Positions 7,978 to 16,006 of a stretch of 64,000 bases of DNA are shown in pieces. Each line of letters begins with the position of its first letter. The first letter of the stretch is position 1. Below the pieces are notes generated by a model. It did not search any database. It saw only the letters and a program-made list of their open reading frames with translations, and was not told where the DNA came from. Made by a program: the position numbers and the translations under genes. The DNA comes from Ruminococcus sp. YE71. GTDB lineage: Bacteria > Bacillota > Clostridia > Oscillospirales > Ruminococcaceae. Location of the stretch: the NCBI RefSeq assembly GCF_900119155.1, contig NZ_FPIR01000012.1:1-64000 (forward strand), written 5' to 3'.

Positions 7978-8646
7978 TTACAGCTTGTAGGCTTCGAGCC
8001 TGTATATCGGCATACCCATCTCGGTGAAGCGGCGTTCGTACTCGGTCACGATGTTGCCCTCAAAATCCGAGTTGTGCAGGTCAAGGGAAACGTTCTGTAT
8101 CCCCCATCCGCTCTGCGAGAATTCCGCTATCGAGAACTCGAAGAGCTGCATATTGTCGGTCTTCTGGTGGATCTCGCCGCCCTTGACCAGCAGTCCCTCG
8201 TATATCTTCAGGAAATTGCGGTGGGTGAGCCTGTGCTTTGCGTAGCTCTTCTTCGGAAAGGGGCAGCTGAAATTCAGGTAGATGCGCTGCACGATGCCCT
8301 GCGGGATGTAGCAGTCAAGGTATTCCGCACCGCCTCTCATGAAGCGGATGTTCTCTATCCCTTCGGCGATGGTCTGCTCGGCGGCGTCCACCACCACGTT
8401 TGAAGCCTTCTCCACCGCAAGGTAGTTGAACTGCGGCTCACGCTTTGCGAGCTCGCGGATGAACTGACCCTTTCCGCAGCCGACTTCAAGCACCACGGGC
8501 TTGTCGTTGCCGAAGAGTTTTACGGGGTCTATCATATGTTCGCTGTCCTTGATACGGTAATCGCGGTCGTCCCTGTCCATGTAGATTATCATGTCGCCGC
8601 ACGCCGCGAGCCTGTCTTCAAGGTGCTTTTTTCTTCTCATTCTCAT
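7978..8646 (-). CDS. trmB: tRNA (guanine-N7-)-methyltransferase
   Basis: TrmB methylates G46 in the variable loop of tRNAs using S-adenosylmethionine. The 222-residue protein has the SAM-binding motif LEVGCGKGQFI (about 53-63), LAVEKAS, and the tRNA-recognition region LNFSCPFPKKSYAKHRLT, followed by TDN. In most TrmB proteins the middle motif reads NF.DPWPK; here Asp is Cys and Trp is Phe. The start overlaps the upstream kinase gene by 29 nt, with AAAGGA about 12 nt before the ATG. The gene is fourth in the galK operon. Family assignment is strong; whether the motif change alters activity is open. Confidence 0.9.
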   Translation of the reverse strand: MRMRRKKHLEDRLAACGDMIIYMDRDDRDYRIKDSEHMIDPVKLFGNDKPVVLEVGCGKGQFIRELAKREPQFNYLAVEKASNVVVDAAEQTIAEGIENIRFMRGGAEYLDCYIPQGIVQRIYLNFSCPFPKKSYAKHRLTHRNFLKIYEGLLVKGGEIHQKTDNMQLFEFSIAEFSQSGWGIQNVSLDLHNSDFEGNIVTEYERRFTEMGMPIYRLEAYKL

Positions 8647-9181
8647 ATTTTTTTATTCCTTTATCTGTCCTGTATGTTTCGCACGGGATGCAGTTTTTTC
8701 CTGCTGATGCGAGGTATTCGTCCGCCTCGTCCCTCGAATGGAAAACGGTGACCTTTTTGCCGCACTGTGCGAGCTGTTCGCGGATGTTCGGCAGAAAGTC
8801 TTTCGGGAAATCCCTGATGAACTGTTCAAATTCCGCGTCAAGCTCCTGCTCGACCCAGGGCATATCGGGGCGTTTCTTTCCGACCCTTTCAGCCGCACCT
8901 TCAAGGCACACCTCAACGGGGAAGTCCATCAGGAAAACGGTGTCGCACTTCTCCAGCCGCACGGGTATGGTGCGGTTATAATTCCCGTCGATGATCCAGC
9001 GGTCGTAACGAAGTATCTCCGCGAGTTTCCTGTCGAACTCCTCACGGCTCACATTCGTGCGGTCGGGCCTGTGCCATATCATGTCGAGGTGATACAGCGG
9101 CAGACCCGTTATCTCCGCAAGCGCCCTCGAAAAGGTGCTTTTGCCTGCGCCCGGGCTGCCTAACACGATGACGCGGTTCAT
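8618..9181 (-). CDS. P-loop nucleoside/nucleotide kinase-like protein (FlaR/topology-modulation type)
   Basis: The 187-residue protein opens with MNRVIVLGSPGAGKSTFSR, a Walker A motif of the adenylate-kinase-like fold. It continues with YHLDMIWHRPD and WIIDGNYNRT, a pattern shared with proteins annotated as DNA topology modulation protein FlaR or AAA family ATPases. Its true substrate is not known. The longer frame reaches 9253, but the ATG at 9181 overlaps the stop of the upstream gene (ATGA) and follows GGAAGA, so 9181 is the start. The C-terminal tail is Lys-rich and overlaps the trmB start by 29 nt. Confidence 0.8.
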   Translation of the reverse strand: MNRVIVLGSPGAGKSTFSRALAEITGLPLYHLDMIWHRPDRTNVSREEFDRKLAEILRYDRWIIDGNYNRTIPVRLEKCDTVFLMDFPVEVCLEGAAERVGKKRPDMPWVEQELDAEFEQFIRDFPKDFLPNIREQLAQCGKKVTVFHSRDEADEYLASAGKNCIPCETYRTDKGIKKYENEKKKAP

Positions 9182-9762
9182 TTTTTCTTCCGCATTATCT
9201 TCGCAAGTCCGCCGTGCTCGAAGAAATCCTTGTCGGATGTCAGTGTCACCCATTCTGTGCAGCTGCCGTCCAGAGGGTTGACGTGAGGATAGATGTTTAT
9301 CATGACCTCACTGTCCTTGCCCGAGTAGCGGGGGGTGAACCTGAACACCATCTGGTGCGCAGTCGCGTTCATGAGCATTTCCTCGGTCCGCGGAACGCCC
9401 GTCAGTGAGTCGGGGTCGTCGCAGGCAGGGATGTTTATCTCGGGCATCCAGAGTCTGAGGACCTGTCCGCCCTCTTTTTTTTCGTAGAGTTCGGGTTTGC
9501 GCTTGATGGTGCGCGGCTTGCCCATAGTGTCGGGAAAAGTCACATCGAACATATCCACGGTCAGGTCGCCGTTCTCGACGGCGTCCCCTGCGATGACGAG
9601 CATCACGCCTTTTTTGTTCGCAGCCCCGTCGCTCTCGACGCTTACCGAGAAGGGCATACCGTCAATCAGCACTGCTCCGCACGCGGACTTTCTGAGTGCG
9701 ACTCTTGTCTTGTCGCGCTTCTGCATCGCGCGTGCTATCATCTGGTTATCGAAAAAAGCCAT
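9178..9762 (-). CDS. Conserved-looking cytosolic protein of unknown function
   Basis: This 194-residue protein has no signal peptide or membrane segment. The first 45 residues are basic (ARAMQKRDKTRVALRKSACG), followed by a mixed alpha/beta region with VMLVIAGDAVENGDLTVDMF and a Pro-rich middle. The C-terminal part contains TAHQMVFRFTPRYSG and ends with IMRKKK. I recognise no domain or catalytic motif. It is locked into the operon: its ATG overlaps the galK stop (TAATG), and its own stop overlaps the start of the kinase gene (ATGA). That suggests co-regulation with galactose use, though the link may be only transcriptional. Confidence 0.7.
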   Translation of the reverse strand: MAFFDNQMIARAMQKRDKTRVALRKSACGAVLIDGMPFSVSVESDGAANKKGVMLVIAGDAVENGDLTVDMFDVTFPDTMGKPRTIKRKPELYEKKEGGQVLRLWMPEINIPACDDPDSLTGVPRTEEMLMNATAHQMVFRFTPRYSGKDSEVMINIYPHVNPLDGSCTEWVTLTSDKDFFEHGGLAKIMRKKK

Positions 9763-10997
9763 TACAGCTGCACCTCTGTTCCGCCGAAAGGTCTGATGGA
9801 CAGCACGTAGCAGCTGCCCTTGCCGAACACGCTCTCCATGCGGTGAGTGAACAGCTCAAGCTTGTGGTCGGGGACGAATGCCTGTATCGTTCCTGCGAAG
9901 CCGCCGCCGTGTACTCTGCAAGCGCCCTCACCTGCGAGGACTGCCTCTGCGAGGTTCAGCGCCAGAGAAAGACCCTGCTGTTCGGGGTGCGCCGACGAGT
10001 AGATGTTCTGGAGGTACTTGTAAGAGGAGTCGCCGCTCTCGTTGATGAGGGTCAGGAACCTGCGGAAATCGTGGCTCCTGAGGGCTGCCGCTTCCTTGCT
10101 GACTCTGTCGCTGTCTGCGAAGAAGTGCATTGCTCTGAGGACGGCTCTGTCGCCGAGCCGCTCTCTCAGCTCGGGGATATGCGCCACCACGTCGGCACGC
10201 TCCACCTCACGCAGGACGTTCTTGCCGAAGTACTGTGCCACCGCCTTCATCTCGCTGGGAACAGCGGCGTAATCGGGGGTCAGGTCGGCATGGCTGCCCT
10301 TCGTGTCAACGATGCAGAGCTTGTGACCGCTGGCCTCGAAGTCGAAGTCTATCGCTTCGATAACAGGTGCGGTAACGTCCTTGAAGTCGATGGTTATGAA
10401 GCTGCCCACCGAGGAAGCCATCTGATCCATCAGACCCGAAGGCTTGCCGAAGTAGATGTTCTCCGCGAACTGTGCAATCTGAGCAATCTCCACAGGGGAG
10501 ACCTTGAAGTCGTTGTAGAGACCGCTGAGGATAGTGCCCACCAGCACCTCGAAAGCCGCCGACGAGGACAGACCCGAGCCTTTAAGCACGTTGGAAGTGG
10601 TGTACGCCGAGAAGCCGCCCACCTTGTAGCCGCGCCTCTGCATACCTGCCGCAACGCCTCTGATGAGAGCCGCCGAGCTGTTCTCTTCCTCGTCCTTGAT
10701 GTCGGTGTCGGCAGGGTCAACGGTGTCCATCGGGAAGCCCTGTGACTTGATGCGGATGATGCCGTCGTCGGTGGGTGTCACCGCCGCGATAACGTCTAGC
10801 GACACGCCTGCCGCCAGCACGCAGCCGCAGTTGTGGTCGGTGTGGTTTCCGCCGACCTCGGTGCGTCCGGGTGCGGAGAAGAAACGTTCGGGCTTCTTGC
10901 CGAACATCGATTCAAATTCCGCAGCCGCATTCCTGTAGCGCTCGGCCTGAGCGTCAACGGCAGCCTGTCCGTATATGTCTTTAAGAGTGTGTATCAT
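9762..10997 (-). CDS. galK: Galactokinase
   Basis: GalK phosphorylates alpha-D-galactose to galactose 1-phosphate, the first committed step of the Leloir pathway. The 411-residue GHMP kinase has the galactokinase signature SAPGRTEVGGNHTDHNCG (about residues 41-58) in the clostridial form, the ATP loop LKGSGLSSSAAFEV, and a C-terminal GGGFAGTIQAF. GGAGGT lies 8 nt upstream of the ATG. It is the first gene of a five-gene minus-strand operon driven by the promoter at 11029-11057. Neither galT nor galE is in the window. Confidence 0.94.
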   Translation of the reverse strand: MIHTLKDIYGQAAVDAQAERYRNAAAEFESMFGKKPERFFSAPGRTEVGGNHTDHNCGCVLAAGVSLDVIAAVTPTDDGIIRIKSQGFPMDTVDPADTDIKDEEENSSAALIRGVAAGMQRRGYKVGGFSAYTTSNVLKGSGLSSSAAFEVLVGTILSGLYNDFKVSPVEIAQIAQFAENIYFGKPSGLMDQMASSVGSFITIDFKDVTAPVIEAIDFDFEASGHKLCIVDTKGSHADLTPDYAAVPSEMKAVAQYFGKNVLREVERADVVAHIPELRERLGDRAVLRAMHFFADSDRVSKEAAALRSHDFRRFLTLINESGDSSYKYLQNIYSSAHPEQQGLSLALNLAEAVLAGEGACRVHGGGFAGTIQAFVPDHKLELFTHRMESVFGKGSCYVLSIRPFGGTEVQL

Positions 10998-11028
10998 ATA
11001 TTTACCTCCGATTAGATATATCCTTTAT

Positions 11029-11057
11029 ATTATACAATATTTCAAAACTCATTTCAA
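11029..11057 (-). promoter_or_regulatory. Promoter of the galK operon
   Basis: On the minus strand TTGAAA (11057-11052), a 17-bp spacer and TATAAT (11034-11029) lie about 35 bp before the galK start. No obvious operator palindrome overlaps it. Confidence 0.8.
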
Positions 11058-11121
11058 GAGGTTTTCGATATTTTTTCGCGAAATGAGCATGACCGTAATG
11101 TACAGTTTCGGTGAACAAAAT

Positions 11122-11149
11122 ACGGGAGAGCGTGGGTATGCCCTCCCGT
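11122..11149 (-). terminator. Terminator of the cytidylate kinase-like gene
   Basis: ACGGGAG and CTCCCGT pair across 11122-11149, extended by GC/GC with one bulge on each side. The minus strand continues with ATTTTGTT. It lies just after the stop at 11164. Confidence 0.75.
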
Positions 11150-11163
11150 TAAAAGCTGCTTTA

Positions 11164-11760
11164 TCAGAACGTTGAAGAAACGTAGTTTGCGATCATGACA
11201 GCTGCGCCGTCGAGACCGAGCCTGCTGCTGTTGAGGCAGAGGTCGTAACCTATCTTTGAATCCCATTCCTTGCGGGTGTTGAGCTTGTAGTATTCGGCAC
11301 GTTTTTTGTCCATCTTGCGCAGAGTGGCTGCAACATCGTCATAGGGGATGCCGTGACATTCCATAGCATGAGCGACCCTTGTCTCGGGGGGAGCGTAAAC
11401 GAACACCGACAGAGTGGGCACATTGTTCCTGAGTATGTAATCAGCGCAGCGTCCCACGATAACGCAGGGAGCTTTTCTTGCGAGCTTTGTGATGATGTCG
11501 GCCTGCACCTCAAAGATAGTCTCGCTCATATTCTTTTTCCTGTCGCTGCTGCCCTTGAAAGAGATGGACAAGAACGGGTTTTGCAGGGTCTCCTCGTACT
11601 TCTCGATTATCTCGGGTTCGACGCCCATTTTCTCGGCAGTGAGCATCATGAGCTCCTTGTCGTAAAATTCAAATCCGAGCTTTTCCGCGGTGAGCTTTGC
11701 GATCTCGCGTCCTCCGCTGCAATACTGTCTTTCTATAGCAATAGCCCTGATCTTTGCCAT
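11164..11760 (-). CDS. Cytidylate kinase-like family protein
   Basis: The 198-residue protein matches the stand-alone cytidylate-kinase-like family common in Clostridia: a short N-terminal strand AIAIERQYCSGG that replaces a standard P-loop, REIAKLTAEKLGFEFYDKELM, the run CVIVGRCADYIL, and FVYAPPETRVAH, with RKEWDSKIGYDLCLNSSRLG near the C-terminus. The family has the NMP-kinase fold, but the substrate is not established; it should not be named cmk. AGGAGGG precedes the ATG. It is a single-gene unit with its own promoter (11836-11864) and terminator. Confidence 0.85.
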   Translation of the reverse strand: MAKIRAIAIERQYCSGGREIAKLTAEKLGFEFYDKELMMLTAEKMGVEPEIIEKYEETLQNPFLSISFKGSSDRKKNMSETIFEVQADIITKLARKAPCVIVGRCADYILRNNVPTLSVFVYAPPETRVAHAMECHGIPYDDVAATLRKMDKKRAEYYKLNTRKEWDSKIGYDLCLNSSRLGLDGAAVMIANYVSSTF

Positions 11761-11835
11761 TTAGTATCCCTCCTTTTGTCGAAAGGCATCCGCGGGGAAA
11801 TACGCAGGACTGCCCTGTGCAATATCACTATAATA

Positions 11836-11864
11836 ATTATAGTATACTTTATGTAAATATTCAA
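11836..11864 (-). promoter_or_regulatory. Promoter of the cytidylate kinase-like gene
   Basis: On the minus strand TTGAAT (11864-11859), a 17-bp spacer and TATAAT (11841-11836) precede the gene by about 75 bp. The 286-bp gap to the divergent L,D-transpeptidase holds this promoter and the one at 11956-11984 and no supported gene. Confidence 0.8.
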
Positions 11865-11955
11865 TTACGGTAAGGTTACAATTTATTACACTTTACACAT
11901 AGCTATCACTCAAATTACAGATAAATTACAAAATACCAAAAGTTTAGAAAGGGGC

Positions 11956-11984
11956 TTGAATTTTTAAAAATAGTATGTTATAAT
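11956..11984 (+). promoter_or_regulatory. Promoter of the L,D-transpeptidase gene
   Basis: TTGAAT at 11956-11961, a 17-bp spacer and TATAAT at 11979-11984 predict transcription from about 11991. This places the in-frame ATG at 11987 before or at the transcript start and supports the downstream start at 12047. Confidence 0.82.
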
Positions 11985-12046
11985 AGATGTCGAAACTTGT
12001 TGGAGAACGTAAAAACCAAGAGGAAACGGAAGGAAAGTGTGAAATA

Positions 12047-13714
12047 ATGTCACAAACGGCAGCAAATCCCAAAAGACCGCCTTCCCAGGGAAGACAGGCG
12101 GGTCAGAGAACGCATTCAACATCATCATCGGGACGCGGCGGAAGCGGCAGCGGACAGCGCCCGAGAAGCGGCTCTTCGGGCACGGGCACGAGACCGAGAA
12201 GCTCTTCATCACCCTCTCACAGACCTTCGGGACAGAGGGGACAGGCGGCGGCTGTAAGACGGAGAAAAAAGAGATCAAAAGCTCCCGTCATAGCTCTGCT
12301 GGCAGTGCTTTTCCTGTTTCTGCTGATAGTTATGGTATACTGGCTCGGTTTCATATATTACAAGAACAGGTTCACAGCCAATACCTTCGTCAACGGTCAG
12401 GATGTGGGCGGAAAGACCTTCGCAGAGGCTGAACGGATGTTCGCTCACAGCGAAGTGCCCTCTTCGATACAGGTCAAAACTCCTACTGACAATACGGTAG
12501 ACCTCTCGCTCAGCAATATCGGCTACAAGTACAGCTACTCCGAAGAGCTTGAGAAGATATACAACGACATCGACAGAAAGAGCTGGTTCTCGTTTCTGCT
12601 GACAAGGACCGACTACAACTTCAGCGATGTTGCTTCCTACAACTATGACGCTCTCATGAGCGAGATAGAAGACGCCGACTGGGGCAGTGAGGAAAACCAG
12701 AACGCTCAGATAAAGTCGGGCGACGACGGTTACTATGTCGTTCCCGAAGTTCAGGGCGACGTTTTCGATATGGATACCCTCAAGTCTTCCATCGCGCATC
12801 AGCTCGACAACGCGGTCTACACCGTTGACTGGGCCGATACCGAGGCTTATATCCCTCCCGAGACTGTAAAGGGCGACTACGACGCCAAGATAGAGACCCT
12901 CAATAAGTTCTGGAACATGGAGATCAATTACGACTTCAACTATACCAAGGAAAAGCTCACGGGCAAGAAGCTCGCGAAGATGGTGAAGGTGAAGCGCGAC
13001 GGTACATGGACTATCGACGAGGACAAGTGCATGGAGTACATCGAGGAACTCGCCGATAAGTACGATACCTACAACAAGCCGAGAAAGTTCAAGGCTACTA
13101 AGCTCGGCAAGATAACCGTTCCCCCCAGCTCCGACGCGAAGTACGGCTGGTGGCTCGATCAAAAGGCCTGCTGCAAGCAGCTGATCGGCATCATCAAGAA
13201 GGGAGAGAACCGCAAGAAGGTCGAGCCTGTATACTACAAGGACGGCAACTTCGAGTTCACGGGCGTTCCCGAGGCAAGGTCGGAGAACGACGACATCGGC
13301 AAGACTTACCTTGAAGTAGACCTCACCAATCAGATGTGGTGGTACTACAAGGACGGCAAGAAGAAGAAAGAGGGCTACGTGGTATCGGGTCAGACGACCT
13401 CTGCCGCAAGAACTACTCTTCCCGGCGTGTATAAGCTCTGGCAGAAGGACACCAACTACCGCATGAAGGACCGCAACGCTGACGGCGAGCAGTGGGACAC
13501 CACCTGCAACTACTGGAACCGCATCGCGATAGTCGGCATCGGTATGCACGACTCTACATGGAGATACGGCTTCGGCGGCACCATCTACCAGTACGACGGC
13601 TCCCACGGATGCATCAACATGAGCTACTATGACGCTCAGTACGTATACGAGAACGTGCCCCTCGGCACCCCCGTAGTTATGTACTACAAGACGCTTCCCG
13701 CAGTTATCTCATAA
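12047..13714 (+). CDS. L,D-transpeptidase (YkuD domain) with disordered cytoplasmic head
   Basis: YkuD enzymes make 3-3 peptidoglycan cross-links or attach proteins to the wall. From ATG 12047 (AAGGAAAG upstream) the 555-residue protein has a 70-residue Gly/Ser/Arg/Pro-rich, probably disordered cytoplasmic head, a membrane segment (APVIALLAVLFLFLLIVMVY), a peptidoglycan-binding-4-type region with alternating short repeats, and a C-terminal YkuD domain with GMHDSTW and SHGCINM, the catalytic Cys being near 522. The frame extends to an ATG at 11987, but that overlaps the predicted transcript start. It is a monocistronic gene with its own promoter and terminator. Function class is firm; substrate is not. 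Confidence 0.92.
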   Translation: MSQTAANPKRPPSQGRQAGQRTHSTSSSGRGGSGSGQRPRSGSSGTGTRPRSSSSPSHRPSGQRGQAAAVRRRKKRSKAPVIALLAVLFLFLLIVMVYWLGFIYYKNRFTANTFVNGQDVGGKTFAEAERMFAHSEVPSSIQVKTPTDNTVDLSLSNIGYKYSYSEELEKIYNDIDRKSWFSFLLTRTDYNFSDVASYNYDALMSEIEDADWGSEENQNAQIKSGDDGYYVVPEVQGDVFDMDTLKSSIAHQLDNAVYTVDWADTEAYIPPETVKGDYDAKIETLNKFWNMEINYDFNYTKEKLTGKKLAKMVKVKRDGTWTIDEDKCMEYIEELADKYDTYNKPRKFKATKLGKITVPPSSDAKYGWWLDQKACCKQLIGIIKKGENRKKVEPVYYKDGNFEFTGVPEARSENDDIGKTYLEVDLTNQMWWYYKDGKKKKEGYVVSGQTTSAARTTLPGVYKLWQKDTNYRMKDRNADGEQWDTTCNYWNRIAIVGIGMHDSTWRYGFGGTIYQYDGSHGCINMSYYDAQYVYENVPLGTPVVMYYKTLPAVIS

Positions 13715-13723
13715 GACTTACAT

Positions 13724-13759
13724 ATCCCCGAAGGCGGTCTGCTTTCGGGGATGTTTTTT
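13724..13759 (+). terminator. Terminator of the L,D-transpeptidase gene
   Basis: ATCCCCGAA (13724-13732) pairs with TTCGGGGAT (13744-13752), followed by GTTTTTTA. It lies 10 bp after the stop codon. Confidence 0.85.
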
Positions 13760-13767
13760 ACAGTAAA

Positions 13768-13795
13768 AAAGCAGTCCGTATTTTCGGACTGCTTT
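13768..13795 (-). terminator. Terminator of the sugar-binding/GGDEF gene
   Basis: An 11-bp perfect stem (13768-13778 with 13785-13795) is followed on the minus strand by a run of seven T. It lies just beyond the stop of the minus-strand gene at 13799. Confidence 0.88.
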
Positions 13796-13798
13796 ATC

Positions 13799-15739
13799 TC
13801 AGTTCTTACGCTGTCTTTTGTGCTCGACCTTCTGATCGTACATCTTTGTGTCGGCGTCGTGCAGCAGTTTTTCAACCGCGTCGGTAGTGTCGGCGTTCCC
13901 GAGCGCGAAGCCCGCGCTCGCCATTACGTTGTAGGGCTTGCCGCTGGTCTCGTTGTACTTGTTCAGCACGTCGAGGAAGGACAGCAGGCGTTCTTCAAGC
14001 TCCTGCGGAGTGTAGGTGCCGCTTCCGAGGATGAAGAATTCGTCGCCGCCTGCGCGGATGCAAATCTCGCCCGGCATCGTTATCGAACGCGCTGCGTGAG
14101 CAAGCTCGATGATGGCGTTGTCGCCCTCGGCGTGACCGAAATTGTCGTTGATGTATTTCAGACCGTCCATATCCAGCACGCAGGCGAACATCATGGGCGA
14201 CTTTCCGAGCATACCCTTCAGTCTGTGCTCCATTCCGCGGCGGTTCATCAGCCCTGTCATGGCGTCGAATTCCGAGTACATGGTCAGCTTGGTGCGGACT
14301 CTCGTCATCTCCAGTGCGCTGTTGACGTTTCTCACCCAGTTGCGGTAAACGATGCCGATGCGCTTTTTCTGAGCCAGCGGGCAGACCAGCACCGCATATC
14401 CCAGCAGGGTTTCCAGGAAGTGTATACTGGAGAAGTAGTAAACCAGGGGTTCGTCGTGCTCGCGGTCTATCTCGGGGTGAAGCAGCTTCACGTCGAAGAG
14501 TTCAGCCCTGCTGTCCGAGCAGAATCGGTTCTTCTCCACCTCGTCGAAATCGCTGAACGACCGCGAGTGGATGACGTTCTTCATCCTGCGGCTGAAACTC
14601 TCGTTTGGCAGAGCGGTCAGCCAGTTTTCATTGAGACAGAGGTAGAAATCCTTGTAGGGTTTGAGCAGGTAGTCGGTCTCGCCTATCTCCCTGAGACATT
14701 CCTCGGGGTCGGCGGCTCTTGTGAGCTTTTCGAGCATATAGCTGTCGAGCCATCTGCCGATATTAACGTCGTCGAACTGGTCGAGGTCGTAGGGATTGAA
14801 GGTGACGTTGAACAGCGAGTCGTACAGACGCTTGCGGATGTAGGTGATGTTCTCCTTGCCGCCGCAGCTTGCGCATACCCTGAGCCCGTTCTCCTCGCTA
14901 GGAAGGGCTGGGATGATTTCCGCATCGGGGTCTATCTGCCTTGCGAGGATGTTGATACCCTCGGCAGCCGCCATGCTTATATCGGGGATGTAGGTGGTGA
15001 TGCTGAGCTCGTTGAGCGCGGCTTCGTGAGTAGCGTCAAATCCCGTGACGGAAATCTGTCTCGGAACGTTGATGCCGTTTTTGAGCAGCTTGTTCACCAG
15101 ACCGATAGCCATGTGGTCGTTGGCGCAGATGACCGCATCGGGCATGGGCACTTCGCCGCTGATTATCTTCTCGGCGAGTTCTTCGCCGCCGTTGTACCAG
15201 AAGTTACCGTAGAAGATGTGGTCGTCCCGCAGCTCCATACCGCGTCTTTCAAGCTCGTTCCTGATGCCCCTGAGCCTGCGGTGAGTGACTTCCGCGTCCG
15301 CCTGACCGCCCAGATAGTAGATGTTCCGTCTGCCGCAGTTGTCGATAAGGTGAGCCGTTATCTTCTCGAAAGACGGTGCATCGTCAACGCTCGCCGCCGC
15401 AGGCAGGTCGCCCAGCGGCAGGTCGAAAGCCACGACGGGTTTGCTGCACTTTTCCTTTATCAGCTCTGCGACGCGGTCGCGCACCCATTCGGTATTGGCT
15501 TCCGCCAGAGAAATGGTCGCGACAAAAACGCCGTCCAGCCTGTCAAAATCTATCAGGTCAAATATCCTGACCTCGCCGTTCAGATAACTCTCGAAGTCGG
15601 AACAAGCCTGCATCAGAGGTGCAAACACAGCAACATCATAGCCGTATTTGACGCACTGGGAAAACACGCCTTCCATAACGTGCTGCTGGTAAACAGCCTC
15701 GGGATTCGCAGTTATTAGTCCTATCAGTTTTCTTTTCAC
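13799..15739 (-). CDS. LacI-type sugar-binding domain fused to a GGDEF diguanylate cyclase
   Basis: The first 270 residues resemble the periplasmic-binding-protein-like ligand domain of LacI/GalR regulators (KLIGLITANPEAVYQQHVMEG, GVFVATI, PDAVICANDHMAIGLVNKL, ISVTGFDAT), but without a DNA-binding head. A linker of about 220 residues follows, then a GGDEF domain (DAMTGLMNRRG, LDMDGLKYINDNFGH) with intact RAGGDEF near 564-568; no RxxD inhibitory site is seen just before it. There is no signal peptide, so ligand is sensed in the cytosol and likely tunes c-di-GMP synthesis. The start taken is GTG at 15739 after a GGGGG run; an in-frame ATG at 15817 would leave a leader of under 10 nt. Confidence 0.85.
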   Translation of the reverse strand: MKRKLIGLITANPEAVYQQHVMEGVFSQCVKYGYDVAVFAPLMQACSDFESYLNGEVRIFDLIDFDRLDGVFVATISLAEANTEWVRDRVAELIKEKCSKPVVAFDLPLGDLPAAASVDDAPSFEKITAHLIDNCGRRNIYYLGGQADAEVTHRRLRGIRNELERRGMELRDDHIFYGNFWYNGGEELAEKIISGEVPMPDAVICANDHMAIGLVNKLLKNGINVPRQISVTGFDATHEAALNELSITTYIPDISMAAAEGINILARQIDPDAEIIPALPSEENGLRVCASCGGKENITYIRKRLYDSLFNVTFNPYDLDQFDDVNIGRWLDSYMLEKLTRAADPEECLREIGETDYLLKPYKDFYLCLNENWLTALPNESFSRRMKNVIHSRSFSDFDEVEKNRFCSDSRAELFDVKLLHPEIDREHDEPLVYYFSSIHFLETLLGYAVLVCPLAQKKRIGIVYRNWVRNVNSALEMTRVRTKLTMYSEFDAMTGLMNRRGMEHRLKGMLGKSPMMFACVLDMDGLKYINDNFGHAEGDNAIIELAHAARSITMPGEICIRAGGDEFFILGSGTYTPQELEERLLSFLDVLNKYNETSGKPYNVMASAGFALGNADTTDAVEKLLHDADTKMYDQKVEHKRQRKN

Positions 15740-15832
15740 AAGACCGCCCCCTTGTGTCGGTATCGCTATATCGCCGATGCACTTTTTCGTGATCGCAGCC
15801 GCTGTCTGGGAAGACATGACAGGGATATAGCT

Positions 15833-15861
15833 ATTATAATTTTATATAATAATTGTGTCTA
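15833..15861 (-). promoter_or_regulatory. Promoter of the sugar-binding/GGDEF gene
   Basis: On the minus strand TAGACA (15861-15856), a 17-bp spacer and TATAAT (15838-15833) predict transcription from about 15826. Confidence 0.7.
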
Positions 15862-15960
15862 AGATATGTACTGAGGATGTTCATTGAGTAAATTTACGCC
15901 GAAGAACACAACAAAATCGTTTGTTGCGGCTGGAAAAATATGAGATTATACCAAAATACT

Positions 15961-15992
15961 AAACGGCCGCGGAGACATAGCCGCAGCCGTTT
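15961..15992 (-). terminator. Terminator of the GH3/GT-C operon
   Basis: AAACGGC (15961-15967) pairs with GCCGTTT (15986-15992), with inner GCGG/CCGC pairing. It lies 15 bp beyond the stop of the gene ending at 16007; the minus-strand tail AGTATTTT is moderately T-rich. Confidence 0.65.
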
Positions 15993-16006
15993 GTTTAAAT
16001 ACTGTA

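Noticed and set aside
13751-15718. 655-codon frame on the plus strand opposite the sugar-binding/GGDEF gene
   Set aside because: It is antisense to a gene with clear domains and runs through its terminator; composition is that of a shadow frame.
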